Source: CAVTLG01 sp963735495 (lineage in GTDB: Bacteria; Chloroflexota; Ktedonobacteria; Ktedonobacterales; Ktedonobacteraceae). From it: a DNA stretch of 64,000 bases. The notes below the pieces were generated by a model. The model did no database searches. It was not told the origin of the DNA and saw only the letters and a program-made list of their open reading frames with translations. This document shows positions 46,892 to 56,562 of the stretch, in pieces. The DNA is taken from positions 62,001 to 126,000 of the forward strand of contig CAVTLG010000011.1 in NCBI GenBank assembly GCA_963735495.1, given 5' to 3'. The position numbers were made by a program, and so were the translations under genes. Position 1 is the stretch's first letter. Every line of letters starts with the position of its first letter.

Positions 46892-47479
46892 CTATTTCAC
46901 AAAATGAAAGATGAGCACAAGAGCAATGCCAGCTATGGCAATGAGGTAACCCCAGAGCGCATTCGCCCCGGCTGACTTGCCGCTTATTTCACTGCGTGCC
47001 TCACGTAACTCATTGACCTGTCGCTGTAGTTCCGTATGCCTTGCTTCATAGGCATCAGTTGACAAGAGGTGTGTCATGGCCAATCGTACCTCTGCCAATG
47101 CCTTTATGCTATCATCGTTACTTTTTTCAATGGCTGCCTTCACTCCCTCTAACCTATTCTCATAGTTGTTCTGCGCTATGAGAAGTTTCTCGTCCATTGC
47201 CTTGAAGAGCGCCACCGTTTCAGGCCGAGGCATGAGTGTCTTCGCTTGATCGTCGAGCTGACCTCGGAACTCGTTCGATCGTATATTATAGTCTTTTTGT
47301 GCCTCTTCCGCCTTAATAATGGCTTTTTCCGAGGCGAGAAAAGCGGCTGCCACGGCTTTTTCCTGCGCACTGAGAGCGGCGGATAGAGCGATTTCAGCGG
47401 CCCGGAACCGTTGGTCGTACTGCCTATCACGCTCGTCAATGACGCGTTCGTAAAATTCACGTAAACGTATGGTATCCAT
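46892..47479 (-). CDS. coiled-coil protein with C-terminal membrane anchor
   Basis: 195 aa from ATG 47479, with GGGAGGAAAG upstream. A long charged coiled coil (ERVIDERDRQYDQRFRAAEI, then many Ala/Glu/Lys heptads) is followed by a C-terminal hydrophobic helix (ALWGYLIAIAGIALVLIFHF). Similar short tail-anchored coiled-coil proteins occur in phages and bacteria; function unknown. Confidence 0.65.
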   Translation of the reverse strand: MDTIRLREFYERVIDERDRQYDQRFRAAEIALSAALSAQEKAVAAAFLASEKAIIKAEEAQKDYNIRSNEFRGQLDDQAKTLMPRPETVALFKAMDEKLLIAQNNYENRLEGVKAAIEKSNDDSIKALAEVRLAMTHLLSTDAYEARHTELQRQVNELREARSEISGKSAGANALWGYLIAIAGIALVLIFHFVK

Positions 47480-47754
47480 TCTTTCCTCCCTTCCACTTCT
47501 CACAACTCTTAGAAAGTAGAACACGATGATAGCGCAGTGCAGCTGGTTGGAAATAGGTCTCCTCTCAGGTTGTTGGCTGTTTGGTGGTATTTGGCAAGAG
47601 AATGGTGTCGATACTTTTTGCAGCACGCTTATCTCTTTCTCAAGATGCCTGACGCCATCACGTATGGAACTGAGTCGTTCATCATTCTTGCCAAATGGCA
47701 TGAGACAAGAGAATTTCCTCCTGATTTCTAAAAAACTTTTCTGAAATAAATTCA

Positions 47755-47890
47755 GTCTCTCAACTGCAGAGGTGGATAGCTAATGTGATACATAATATTC
47801 TCTATTTTTACTTATTTACCTTATATTTTATATATATTTCACTTATTATAAGCTATATCTATCTTACTATAGCTTCTTCTTTTTACATAT
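47755..47890. other. AT-rich tract
   Basis: About 135 bp of strongly AT-rich DNA (runs of TATATTTTATATA type) unlike its surroundings. No gene. It lies just upstream of the IS605-type element; the rest of 47480-48343 holds only the hairpins and repeats listed separately. Confidence 0.5.
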
Positions 47891-48010
47891 GAGAAAGATG
47901 GTAGTATTTCTTATAAATAGTTGTGAAAGAGAAAAGAGTCTTTTGTACGTCTTCTCATCACTGCTCAGAAGAGGCTCTTTCTTGATAACCGTCCAACCTG
48001 CCGCAAATCG

Positions 48011-48078
48011 CAGGGTTTCAACCCTGGCGAATAGGCGGGTTTTCCATGGCTTTAGCCCTTGCTTCTGTGGGCTAAAGC
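48011..48078. repeat. two perfect hairpins upstream of tnpB
   Basis: CAGGGTT-TC-AACCCTG at 48011-48026 and a 10-bp stem GCTTTAGCCC / GGGCTAAAGC with a 10-base loop at 48049-48078. IS200/IS605 ends carry such subterminal hairpins, so this may be an element end or a structured RNA. Confidence 0.5.
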
Positions 48079-48207
48079 TCTTCTCTGTCATTTATACATG
48101 GGATGAATATATGTACGTGTTTTTATGACAGAATATTTATTCTGTCTATCTAACATGAATATTTCTTTATTGACAGGTATAGTATGATAGACGCGTATCC
48201 TCTTACG

Positions 48208-48300
48208 GCTCATCTGACTAAGAGGAGGTCCCTCTTAAACGGTCAGAAACGAGGCTACCGCCTCTAGCCTTCGGCTCATCTGACCGAGAGGAGGTCTTCT
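48208..48300 (+). repeat. imperfect palindromic repeat, copy inverted inside tnpB
   Basis: Holds GGCTCATCTGACTAAGAGGA at 48207-48226 and again, slightly changed, near 48273-48292. Positions about 48229-48295 are close to the reverse complement of 53933-54000 inside the tnpB coding sequence. Confidence 0.6.
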
Positions 48301-48343
48301 TGAAAGGAGCAAAGAGCTCCATCGATGCTCAGAAAGGAGTGGA

Positions 48344-48856
48344 ATGAAAGCATTTCAGTACAGATTGTACCCAACAAAAGCGCAGGTTGAGAAGCTGGAG
48401 TGGACGCTTTCACGCTGTTGCGAGATGTATAACGCCGCATTACAGGAACGCAGAGATGCCTGGAATATCGCGAAGAAACATCCTAACTTCTATGATACTC
48501 AGTGGCGCAAAGAGCATGCATGCGACTATAGTATCAACTACTACGATCAAGCCAATGCCTTGCCCACGTTCAAGAGTGAGATCCGACCAGAGTATCTTGC
48601 CATTGGTGCGCATGTGTTGCAAGATGTGCTCAAGCGCGTGGACAAAGCCTTTCAGGCGTTCTTTCGTCGTGTGCGCACCGGGCAAACGCCGGGCTATCCG
48701 CGCTACCAATCCTACAAGCGCTACGACTCGTTTTGTTTCCCCGATCACGCAGGGTGAAAGTTGACGTCCAATCGTCTGAGTATCACCAATCTGGGAACTA
48801 TCAAAGTCAAAATGCACCGAGAGATACAGGGAACCATCAAAACCTGCACCATCAAA
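48344..48856 (+). pseudogene. tnpB: IS605-type tnpB, exon 1 (with in-frame TGA)
   Basis: MKAFQYRLYPTKAQVEKLEW is the standard TnpB/OrfB start. The frame meets TGA at 48755-48757 (FPDHAG-stop-KLTSNRLSITNLG), where TnpB proteins normally have Trp (TGG). Reading continues in the same frame to CTIK at 48856, where a group II intron begins. Joined to 53877, it gives a 444-aa TnpB. Confidence 0.88.
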
Positions 48857-49470
48857 GTGCGCCGCGTCAGCGGCAGGAAACGAGCGCGACAAAACGTCGC
48901 TGGGATTACCGGAGTATCCCATGTACACCTAGCTTATCCTCGCCAATTGGCTGAAATCTCGAAAGAGAGAGGGGAGTGCAGCATGCTAGGAGGAAGGCAA
49001 CGTAGGAGGGAGTTGCCAACCCTTTGAGTTGTCAGTACAAGATGTGTATGGTTAAGGATAAACTGCTTGAACCCTAGTTCCTGTGGTCTAGGTGCGCGGC
49101 GCTAGCGAAAGGCAACCGAAGCGCTAGATCAGAAAGTAACAAAGTATCGTTTGATTGCTTTGTTATCCGATCTTTCTGACACACCCTTTTTACGAGGGAT
49201 ATTAGGAACGAACGGGGGACCTGTAGCACATCGTATCTCGACCTGTTGAAAACGCGGGATCGCCTAAACAGGAGCAATCCTGCATGGCGACGGAACGCCC
49301 ACATTACTCAAGGTGGGCCTGTAATGGGTTCCGCAGATTCCAGAGCAACGAGGCTCATGGGATACCGATACGGGGATAAAGCGTAGCAATACGTCTGAAA
49401 CCACCGCTATCTGGGAGGAAGGGGCGTAGTTTACTGAGCTGAATAATCTACTGAAAGCGAGGGTGTGCTG

Positions 49471-49964
49471 ATGCTACCCGCAACAGTCATTAAGAGATTG
49501 ACAGCACTTGGGGAAATTTCTCAGAAAGGAAAGCGCCTTAATGGACTATTCCGTCTCATGGAAAACCCCATCCTATGGTATGAAGCCTATGCCAATATCT
49601 ACTCAAATGATGGCGCAACCACCAAAGGGGTAGACGGAAGCACGCTGGATGGATTTTCTGAAAACCGAGTCGCGTCAATTATCGCACGACTCAAGGACGG
49701 AAGCTATCGATTCCACCCCGTGCGACGGGTCTATGTGCCAAAGAAAAATGGCAAAAAGCGACCTCTAGGCATTTCCTCTGGAGACGACAAGCTCGTGCAG
49801 GAAGTGGTCAGGATCATTCTGGAACGAATCTACGAACCTGTCTTTGACAACAGTTCGCATGGATTCCGACCAGGGCGATCCCCACATACAGCCCTACAGC
49901 ATATCGAACACGAGTGGACAGCGGTGAAATGGATCATAGATATGGATATCCAGAGCTATTTCGA
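49471..49964 (+). pseudogene. ltrA: group II intron reverse transcriptase, 5' part
   Basis: Starts MLPATVIKRLTALGEISQKG (ATG 49471; GTG 49465 also possible). RT motifs up to HGFRPGRSPHTALQHIEHEW and DMDIQSYFD. At 49963-49964 (GA) it is cut by element E2. Joining to 52428 restores IQSYFD-SINHDLLIG and a 624-aa enzyme. Confidence 0.88.
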
Positions 49965-52034
49965 TCATGCATCTTGATGCCCCCTTGAAAAACGCAAGTT
50001 CTGGAAATTGCCAGAACGCAGCTCTCGAAACTGCTCAAGCGTCGTCGGCAAATCTGGAAACAGAAACAGACGGGTGCTCGGATCTTTGTCAACATGAATT
50101 GTTCCGTTATGTATACGATCATAAATCCAATGGGGGTCAATGTCAAGGGCGATAGCAATTTGCGAGATCGTCAGTGCCCCCTCAATGCGCCTGGGATGCG
50201 ACTGTGAACGTGTTTGAAAGATGCCATGTTTGAGTCGAATGCCTCTGACCGTGCTGGGTAAAACGACCAGGCCCATGGGAGAACGATAGCCTAAATCGGT
50301 TAATTCCTGTGCAATCTCCTCATCCAAGATCCCAACAGCGCTCCGTTCAAGAATGATGCGTTCCATGATCTCTGCTCCTGCAAGATCTTTGAACGTCCCG
50401 ATGGGAACGGGGATCACGAACGTGGTCGTTTCCCCACCTTTCCAGACAATACGCGCTTGCATCTGATCTCGGGCAAAGCGGTGAACTACTACTTTGTCGA
50501 TCAGAGCGCGAAGAAGCGCTTTTTTGTGCCGCTGGCTGACTCGCCCTTGATGCCACAGAGCGGGCAAATGCCGCCCGACTGCTCGAAAGGCCGTTTGAAG
50601 CTCTGAGCTGAGAGCGAGCAACGATGGGGGAGAGACCGTTCGTGTCGCCTCAGCTTCTTCTGCCTGTTTGAGTTCGGCCAAGACCCCTTCCCACCGCTTT
50701 TCGAGTTCAGAAGCCACCAGACGATTGTCAGGGTCAACACGGTTGAATTGACGCTGAGCCAGCGTCGCTTCATAGCGCAGACGTTCCACGTGTTGTTGAT
50801 GAGCATGGCTCACCTGCTGGGCGGTCGCTTGTTGTGTGGCGACCGCAGCAGTGTAGACATCGAGCTCCACAGGAGAAAGCGCCTGGAAAAACGCCTCGAC
50901 AATTCTCTCATCAACGGGATCAGCATGAATGTATTGGCAGACAGGGACATGATATTGCTGACGGAGGTAGTTGCAGAGGTAACGCGTCCCGCCCTTGTAT
51001 TGCACCACCATTTTGTGCCCACACTCTCCACAATAGACAATCCCATGCAATAAGGCAGCACCATCGCGCGGGACGCCACGCGATTTGTTGCGATCATAGG
51101 CGGCATAATTCTCGATGAGCATCTGTTGAATCTGCTCAAAGGTTTCCCAGGTGATGTAGGCCGGATAGACATCGTTGATGCAAATCTTCCACTGCTCCAT
51201 GGGTAAGCGCACTTCTTGCGTGTGAGCAGACGTGGGATCTTTGCGGACTGAACGAGTTTTTCCATAGACAAAGGCTCCTGCATAGGCTGGATTTTTGAGG
51301 AGTTGCAAAATAGCCGCCACCGTTGGTTTTTTCCACACCACGTCGCCAAAGCGATCACGTCGTGGCAAGCAGAGCTCATGGGTATTGAGAAACTGCAAGA
51401 CTTTGCTGGCAGATCTGACGCGCAAAAACGTCGTAAAGATGAGATCAAGACGATCCTGGACCTCACGATTGGGATCTTTCTGCACTTTGCCGATGGCATT
51501 GCGTACCAAGCCGATTGGCAGCGACAAGGCCAGTTCGCCTCGTTGCGCTTTGTTGAGCAGTCCAGCGGTCATACGCGCTTTGATGGTATGCAGTTCAAGT
51601 TCGGATAATTGCCCCTTGAGACCCAACAGCAGACGCCCGTTTGCAGACCCCGGATCATAAATACCATCGCGATCAGCGATGAGACAGTCTCGATAGCCAC
51701 ACACATCCAACAAGGGATACCAATCCGAGCAATTGCGCGAAAGGCGCGTCACATCGACAGAAAGGATGATGCCAACCTGGCCAAGCGTCACTTTGGTCAC
51801 GACTTCTTGAAAGCCAACTCGATGAGCGGCACTGGCTCCTGTCATACCCAGGTCAGCATCAATGATTTCAATGTCCTGCTGCCTCCATCCGAGGTCGATG
51901 GCTCGCTGCTGCAGCGCGTACTGCAGACGCAGGCTTTCTTGATTGGAGAGCACTTGGTGCGGAGTGGATTGTCGGATGTAGATGAGCGCCTTGCGTTGTA
52001 GGTGCGTTTGGCTCACCAGTTCGGATCTGCTCAT
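49965..52034 (-). CDS. large serine recombinase of element E2
   Basis: 689 aa from ATG 52034 (MSRSELVSQTHLQRKALIYI), chosen for its 4-bp overlap with the upstream gene and GGAGG upstream; the longer frame to 52145 is rejected. Catalytic YIRQSTPHQV, VTRLSRNCSDWYPLL, LKNPAYAGAFVYGK, zinc ribbon YCGECGHKM with LCNYLRQQ...VCQY, and a C-terminal helix-turn-helix (LTISQIAIALDIDPHWIYDR). Homologous to the E1 recombinase along its whole length. Confidence 0.92.
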   Translation of the reverse strand: MSRSELVSQTHLQRKALIYIRQSTPHQVLSNQESLRLQYALQQRAIDLGWRQQDIEIIDADLGMTGASAAHRVGFQEVVTKVTLGQVGIILSVDVTRLSRNCSDWYPLLDVCGYRDCLIADRDGIYDPGSANGRLLLGLKGQLSELELHTIKARMTAGLLNKAQRGELALSLPIGLVRNAIGKVQKDPNREVQDRLDLIFTTFLRVRSASKVLQFLNTHELCLPRRDRFGDVVWKKPTVAAILQLLKNPAYAGAFVYGKTRSVRKDPTSAHTQEVRLPMEQWKICINDVYPAYITWETFEQIQQMLIENYAAYDRNKSRGVPRDGAALLHGIVYCGECGHKMVVQYKGGTRYLCNYLRQQYHVPVCQYIHADPVDERIVEAFFQALSPVELDVYTAAVATQQATAQQVSHAHQQHVERLRYEATLAQRQFNRVDPDNRLVASELEKRWEGVLAELKQAEEAEATRTVSPPSLLALSSELQTAFRAVGRHLPALWHQGRVSQRHKKALLRALIDKVVVHRFARDQMQARIVWKGGETTTFVIPVPIGTFKDLAGAEIMERIILERSAVGILDEEIAQELTDLGYRSPMGLVVLPSTVRGIRLKHGIFQTRSQSHPRRIEGALTISQIAIALDIDPHWIYDRIHNGTIHVDKDPSTRLFLFPDLPTTLEQFRELRSGNFQNLRFSRGHQDA

Positions 52035-52363
52035 AGAGTACCTCCTGCAGGATCGACGAGAGTTCGTCGCTGATCTGACGTTGCAGCTCTGGGGGAAGAC
52101 GCTTCCAGATCTGGCTTGGCTGAGAGGGCATTGAGGGCCTCGCAATCCTCGGCGATGGTCAGGAACTCCTTGACGGCTGCGTACGTAAGTTTGGTGGAGA
52201 TGACGGGCCGAGATGCTGCCAGTGTAGTCGAGGTTACAGGCAATCGCAAGGTCATATACCCTCGATAGCAGACCAACACATTTCCTGGTCCATGCAAGGG
52301 GGAACTCACGGAAATCAATGGGAAACGACGCCCAAACAGAGGATGCGTGGGATCGGTAACCTC
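52031..52363 (-). CDS. accessory protein of E2 (DUF5372-like), start unclear
   Basis: Frame reads VTDPTHPLFGRRFPLISVSS, then YMTLRLPVTSTTLAASRPVI and KLTYAAVKEFLTIAEDCEAL, ending 1 bp into the recombinase ATG (ATGA overlap). THPLFGRRFPLI resembles THPFHPLYGQQFEML of E1. The frame is open up to the element end with no ATG, so the start may be non-standard or lost. An overlapping frame from ATG 52131 (MPSQPSQIWKRLPPELQRQI) looks equally protein-like and may be a separate small gene. Confidence 0.5.
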   Translation of the reverse strand, partial: EVTDPTHPLFGRRFPLISVSSPLHGPGNVLVCYRGYMTLRLPVTSTTLAASRPVISTKLTYAAVKEFLTIAEDCEALNALSAKPDLEASSPRAATSDQRRTLVDPAGGTL

Positions 52364-52427
52364 GATCTCGGTTGGATCTTGTTCATCTGGGTTCTTGAAT
52401 AGGGTATTCAGTTGTAGGCTCGTTTGA

Positions 52428-53808
52428 CTCGATCAACCACGATCTACTCATTGGGCTACTGGAAAAGAAAATTGAGGACAAACGCTTCATATGCCTCATC
52501 AAAGCCATGCTTGACGTTGGCTACCTGGAGGACTGGACGTATCATGCGACCTACAGCGGTGTACCTCAAGGCTCAATCTGTGCTCCGATCCTAGCAAACG
52601 TCTACCTTCATGAATTAGATCGCTTCATGAAAGACATGAAAGATCGGTTCACCAAGGGCAAGACACGTAAAGTAAATGGAGCTTACACACGTGGATCACG
52701 CGCAATCCGTCGTCTCAGACAACAATGGGACACCCTGAAGAGAGAGGGCGCAGAGCAGGAAAAACTTCAGGAAGTCCAACGGCAGATTAAACACATCCAA
52801 CGTCTACGGAGGCAGATACCCAGCGGAGACCCCTTCGATGGCGAATATAAACGACTTTACTTCTGTCGTTATGCGGATGACTACGTCATCGGTATCATCG
52901 GCTCGCATGCCGACGCAGAAGCGGTGAGACAAGAGGTTCGACACTTCATTGAGGAGACCCTCAAGCTTACTATCGCAGAGGAAAAATCGCATATCCGACC
53001 CGCGAAGGAAGGAGTCATTTTCGTAGGATATTGGGTTAAAACGTATTCAGGAAACCGTACGGTGAAGGTCAAGCGAGGTCCGCGATACACCACCTTCAAA
53101 TCGGTTTCCGAACGAATACAATTCCATATCCCTCCAAGAAAACTCCAGCAGTTCTGTACCACCAAAAGATACGGGAACTATGAGACATTGAAGGCTCATC
53201 ACAAAGCCAACCTCATAGTACTCGATGATGCCGAAATTATCCTGGCATACAATGGAGAACTCCAAGGACTGGCAAATTATTACGCTTGTGCTTACAGTGT
53301 CAAAGGAAAAATGAACAAGCTTGAGTACATCTGGCATATGAGCCTGTTCAAAACCTTGGCAGCAAAACATCAAATAAGCACGAGAAAGATAGCCAAGAGG
53401 TTAAAAAGGGATGATGGCTATGCGCTCATCATCAAAGGAACGGAAAAGACTCGCGTCATCAGAATTTTCCGGCTCAAGGACCTAAAGCAGCCACATCCGG
53501 CAGATATGACCATTGATATTCTCCCAGCTACGCTATCGCTGACACTGAGCCGATCAGAGTTGATCCGACGCCTGAACAAGCAACAATGCGAATACTGCGG
53601 GACGCAAGAGGGTCATTTTGAGGTCCATCATATTCGGAGAATGAAAGATGTCGCTCGCGGGAAGGAAAAATGGCAGCAAATCATGATCGCTCGCAATAGG
53701 AAAACACTCGTCCTCTGTAGGCAATGTCACGATCTGCTCCATGCCGGTAAACTTCCAGATAAGAAGTATCTCCGAGTTCAAAGTAAAGGGAAAGCCGTAT
53801 GCTTGTAA
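52428..53808 (+). pseudogene. ltrA: group II intron reverse transcriptase, 3' part
   Basis: Continues SINHDLLIGLLEKKIEDKRF, then GVPQGSICAPILANVYLHEL, active site CRYADDYVIGI, maturase X (ELQGLANYYACAYSVKGKM) and C-terminal HNH (CEYCGTQEGHFEVHHIRRMK, LVLCRQCHDLLH). Without its first part it lacks the start and one catalytic Asp (DMDIQ). Confidence 0.9.
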
Positions 53809-53876
53809 ACGAGCACGTACGGTTTGGGGAGGGGGGTACGGGCGTCCCAGCAATGGGCGACCGGCCCCTACTCTAC

Positions 53877-54698
53877 CGAGATGGGACGCACTGGTATGTC
53901 ACCTTTGTCTGTGAGGTCGAGGCACAGGTCACTCCTCTCAGTCAGATGAGCCGTCAGGCTAGAGGCGACAGCCTCGTTTCTGACTGTTTTAAGAGGGTCA
54001 AGCAGCCATTAACCGATATCGCTATCGGTATTGACATGGGCCTCAAGCACTTCATGACCACCTCACTGGGCGACACGGTGGAGGACCCACGGTTCTTTCG
54101 TACCTCCCATGGTCGGCTCAAAAAGGCGCAGCAACATCTGGCGAAAAAGAAGAAGGGTAGCAATCGACGCGCAAAGGCTGTCAAACGGGTTGCGACTGCG
54201 CATCGGAAGATCAGGAATCAGCGCAAGGACTTTCAGCAGAAGGAGTCTCGTCTCCTGGTAGACACATTTGAAACCATCGTCTTTGAAGATCTCTCGATCC
54301 ATCATATGGTGAAGAGACCGAAGCCAAAGCAGGAGGTGAACGGGAACTATCTTCCCAATGGTGCCGCTGCAAAAGGCGGTTTGAACAAATCGATCCTCGA
54401 TGCTGGATGGGGGACCTTCATAGATCTGGTGAAACACAAGGCAGCATGGGCCGGTGCGGTAACAGTCTTAGAAGTGGACCCCAACAAGACGAGCCAGATC
54501 TGTAGCGCCTGCCACAAGGAAGGTGAGCACAAAGACCTCAGTGTCCGTACTCACCTCTGCGCTCATTGTGGTGTAGTGCTCGACCGAGATCACAATGCAT
54601 CGATCAATATTCTCGACCGAGGGCTTGGACGGAGCCTACACGAACCTGCATCCACGGGTACATTCCGTGGTGCTCTGTGTGAAGCCACTGGTCTTTAG
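53877..54698 (+). pseudogene. tnpB: IS605-type tnpB, exon 2 (RuvC and zinc-finger part)
   Basis: RDGTHWYVTFVCEVE then RuvC-I IGIDMGLKHF, RuvC-II VFEDLSIHHM, the zinc finger (CSACHKEGEHKD...CAHCG) and RuvC-III DRDHNASINIL. TnpB is an RNA-guided nuclease that promotes transposon retention. All RuvC acidic residues are present here. Between EVEAQVTPL and DIAIGIDMG lies an unusual ~24-residue insert encoded by an inverted repeat copy. An imperfect hairpin spans the stop codon (about 54685-54712), as at IS605 right ends. Confidence 0.88.
53933..54000 (-). repeat. palindromic repeat copy inside the tnpB reading frame
   Basis: About 68 bp, close to the reverse complement of 48229-48295. It encodes about 24 residues (SQMSRQARGDSLVSDCFKRV) where TnpB proteins usually have a short linker before RuvC-I, and it keeps the frame open. 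Confidence 0.6.
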
Positions 54699-55548
54699 AC
54701 CAAGTGGAGTCGTCACATTGGGTCACAGCCTCTCGATTGAGAGTGACATCCTACCAACCAAACGCACGGTGAACAAGGAGAATGCGGAACTGAAGATGGA
54801 CAATGCGATGCTGAAGGCAGCGCGATCCAAGGCGTAACGAGTCTGTCGCTCGCCACCAGCATCTACTTTTGTCTTATTGGTCTCGTGAAACACCTGTCTC
54901 TGTTTTTTGCTCTTCATACGTATGCTATAGCAGTAAGAGACCTTTCCAGGCGCAAAGATTGACGAGCAGTAAACGCGGAGGAATCTCCCTTCGTTGTGCT
55001 GCTCTTGCTCACGCTTGTTATGACGCAGACGGCACATATGGGCTAAGAGCGTACCTGAACCATCTCCGTATGCTTCTCACGTCCTATCTCTCTTCCCGGC
55101 TGCACGGTCCCGAAAGGAGTCCATTCCATGATCAACAGGATATTCGTGTCCCATTTCCGTGGAACATCGCAGGCAACATAAGAACTCTCCAGGCTACGAC
55201 AGCGTCAACGCGTCAACGATTTCATTTGTATTTCCTCCAAAAATAATGTATACTAATAGAGCCTCATAGATATTCCCATGAGTAAAGTTCCCCGTAGAAA
55301 ATGGCAGGCAAGGTACCTCTCTCTTTTGGAAGTACGACGCCTCACCTGTCTTTACGTTCCTTTTCCTGCATGGCTTTGTTCTCCTGCTTTTGAGGTTCTC
55401 TCACGAAGAGGCAGTAGCTATGGCTTGCTTGGCAGTATGGTCATTGCCTTTCTTGGTGCCTGTGTGCTTCTTGTTCTTTTACGCGCCTTCTCTGGTGGGA
55501 GGTCGAGAACGTCACAAACGGTGCAGGCAAAGTGAAGGAGAGAAAAGA
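54699..55548. other. intergenic stretch after tnpB
   Basis: No confident gene. A short frame ending at 54837 reads RTVNKENAELKMDNAMLKAA, perhaps the tail of a lost coiled-coil gene. A frame at 55278-55535 (85 aa, with a hydrophobic LLGSMVIAFLGACVLLVLLR segment) could be a small membrane protein but lacks a ribosome site and overlaps another frame. Confidence 0.35.
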
Positions 55549-55893
55549 ATGAACATGAAGCATGAAGATTACTTGAAACAGAAAAAAGTTTCTCCACAGA
55601 TGACGACCTCTGATGAATTACTGGAGGTTCTTGAAAGCTATGGCGAGAACCATTGGTGGATGTCAGAGAATCCTCGTACACGCGCCTATTATCAAGCGTT
55701 CGATGAGAGTCGTTCACTCATTCTTCCTTATCGGCAATATATCACTGATCTTACGCTGTTGCTCGGGCGAGAAGTTCATCTCTCAGAAATAAGGATGAGC
55801 AATAGAACGGCGCTTAGACAGGAAGTAAAGCAAGCCTGGCAGGGAAGCGAGTTCGTGGAAGATGAACCATTCGTGCCCGTTGATGATTCTTGA
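55549..55893 (+). CDS. hypothetical protein, 114 aa
   Basis: From ATG 55549 (MNMKHEDYLKQKKVSPQMTT) with AAGGAGAG upstream. Soluble, helical, ending in an acidic tail (SEFVEDEPFVPVDDS). The middle holds ENHWWMSENPRTRAYYQAFD. No family recognised. The pentapeptide gene starts 30 bp downstream, possibly in the same operon. Confidence 0.6.
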   Translation: MNMKHEDYLKQKKVSPQMTTSDELLEVLESYGENHWWMSENPRTRAYYQAFDESRSLILPYRQYITDLTLLLGREVHLSEIRMSNRTALRQEVKQAWQGSEFVEDEPFVPVDDS

Positions 55894-55923
55894 CGGTAGG
55901 AGTAGAGATGAGAGAGTTAGAAA

Positions 55924-56464
55924 GTGAATCCTATGCCTTATCAGAATCCTTTTGATGTCCTTTCTTCAGGAAAAGCGGCCTGGAATAGATGGCGACTGGC
56001 TTATGCTGATGTACAGGGATATGAACCAGACCTTCATATGGCTCAACTCCGTAGCGTTGATCTCTACGGAGCTGATCTGCATAGAGCTGATCTTACAGAG
56101 GCGAACCTGCAAGAAACAGATCTGCAAGAAGCAAACCTTCAGGAAGCTGACCTGCGCCATGCTGATTTAAGGAAGGCAAACCTGAGCGATGCCAATCTCT
56201 CGGCATGCAAACTTACGTGGGGCCGATCTGCGTAACGCCAACCTCTGTCGCGCAAATCTGAAAGGAGCAGATCTTGATCACGCAGATTTGCGTGGAGCAG
56301 ATCTCCATGACACGAATATGGCAAAAGCGCTTCTTCATACTGCACGCTTCGACGAAATACCAGTGATCAGTGAAGATTTCGGTGAAGGAGGTCTCACAAA
56401 ACGCGCGGATGCACAAGAACGAAAACGAGAGGGTATTGCCAATCTTGATCTCCCTGCTGCCTAG
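55924..56464 (+). pseudogene. pentapeptide-repeat protein, frameshifted
   Basis: From GTG 55924 (or ATG 55933) the frame reads PYQNPFDVLSSGKAAWNRWR and then A(D/N)LXX repeats: LYGADLHRADLTEANLQETD and so on. Near 56205-56215 the frame breaks (DANLSACKLTW) and repeats resume in another frame (ANLRGADLRNANLCRANLKG), ending NLDLPAA. A single-base indel explains it. Intact it would be about 180 aa with a quadrilateral beta-helix; function unknown. Confidence 0.8.
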
Positions 56465-56477
56465 CTCAGCGCTTTTG

Positions 56478-56519
56478 CCGTCAGAAGCAGGTCGAGTGGC
56501 TCGAACCTGCTTCTGACGG
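56478..56519 (+). terminator. strong hairpin after the pentapeptide gene
   Basis: A 15-bp stem CCGTCAGAAGCAGGT pairing with its inverse plus an inner CGAG/CTCG, 3-base loop, starting 14 bp after the stop. No T-run follows, but the position and strength fit a terminator. Confidence 0.6.
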
Positions 56520-56562
56520 TGCTGTCAACGAGCCAGACCACTCACGAGAATATCGCTCAGAA

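Larger units (their letters stand above)
49965..52427 (-). mobile_element. serine-recombinase transposon E2, nested in intron RT
   Basis: 2,463 bp. The core dinucleotide GA is at 49963-49964 and 52426-52427; deletion of one copy plus the interior repairs the reverse transcriptase frame exactly. The recombinase stop codon starts directly at the left junction. It has a small gene before the recombinase with a 4-bp overlap but no separate HTH gene, so it is a shorter relative of E1. Confidence 0.82.
48857..53876 (+). mobile_element. group II intron 2 inside tnpB, itself interrupted
   Basis: 5' end GTGCGCC, 3' end ...CTACTCTAC with domain V at about 53800-53835 (AAGCCGTATGCTTG...GCACGTACGG). Removing it joins IK to RDGTHWYVTFVCEVE in frame. 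5,020 bp in total, of which 2,463 bp is the nested element E2. About 610 bp of 5' intron RNA sequence precede the reverse transcriptase. Confidence 0.88.

Noticed and set aside
48344..49027. Separate small genes in the first part of the tnpB region (48387-48764, 48761-49027)
   Set aside because: The former is out of frame with clear TnpB; the latter is the in-frame tnpB continuation after TGA running into intron RNA sequence.
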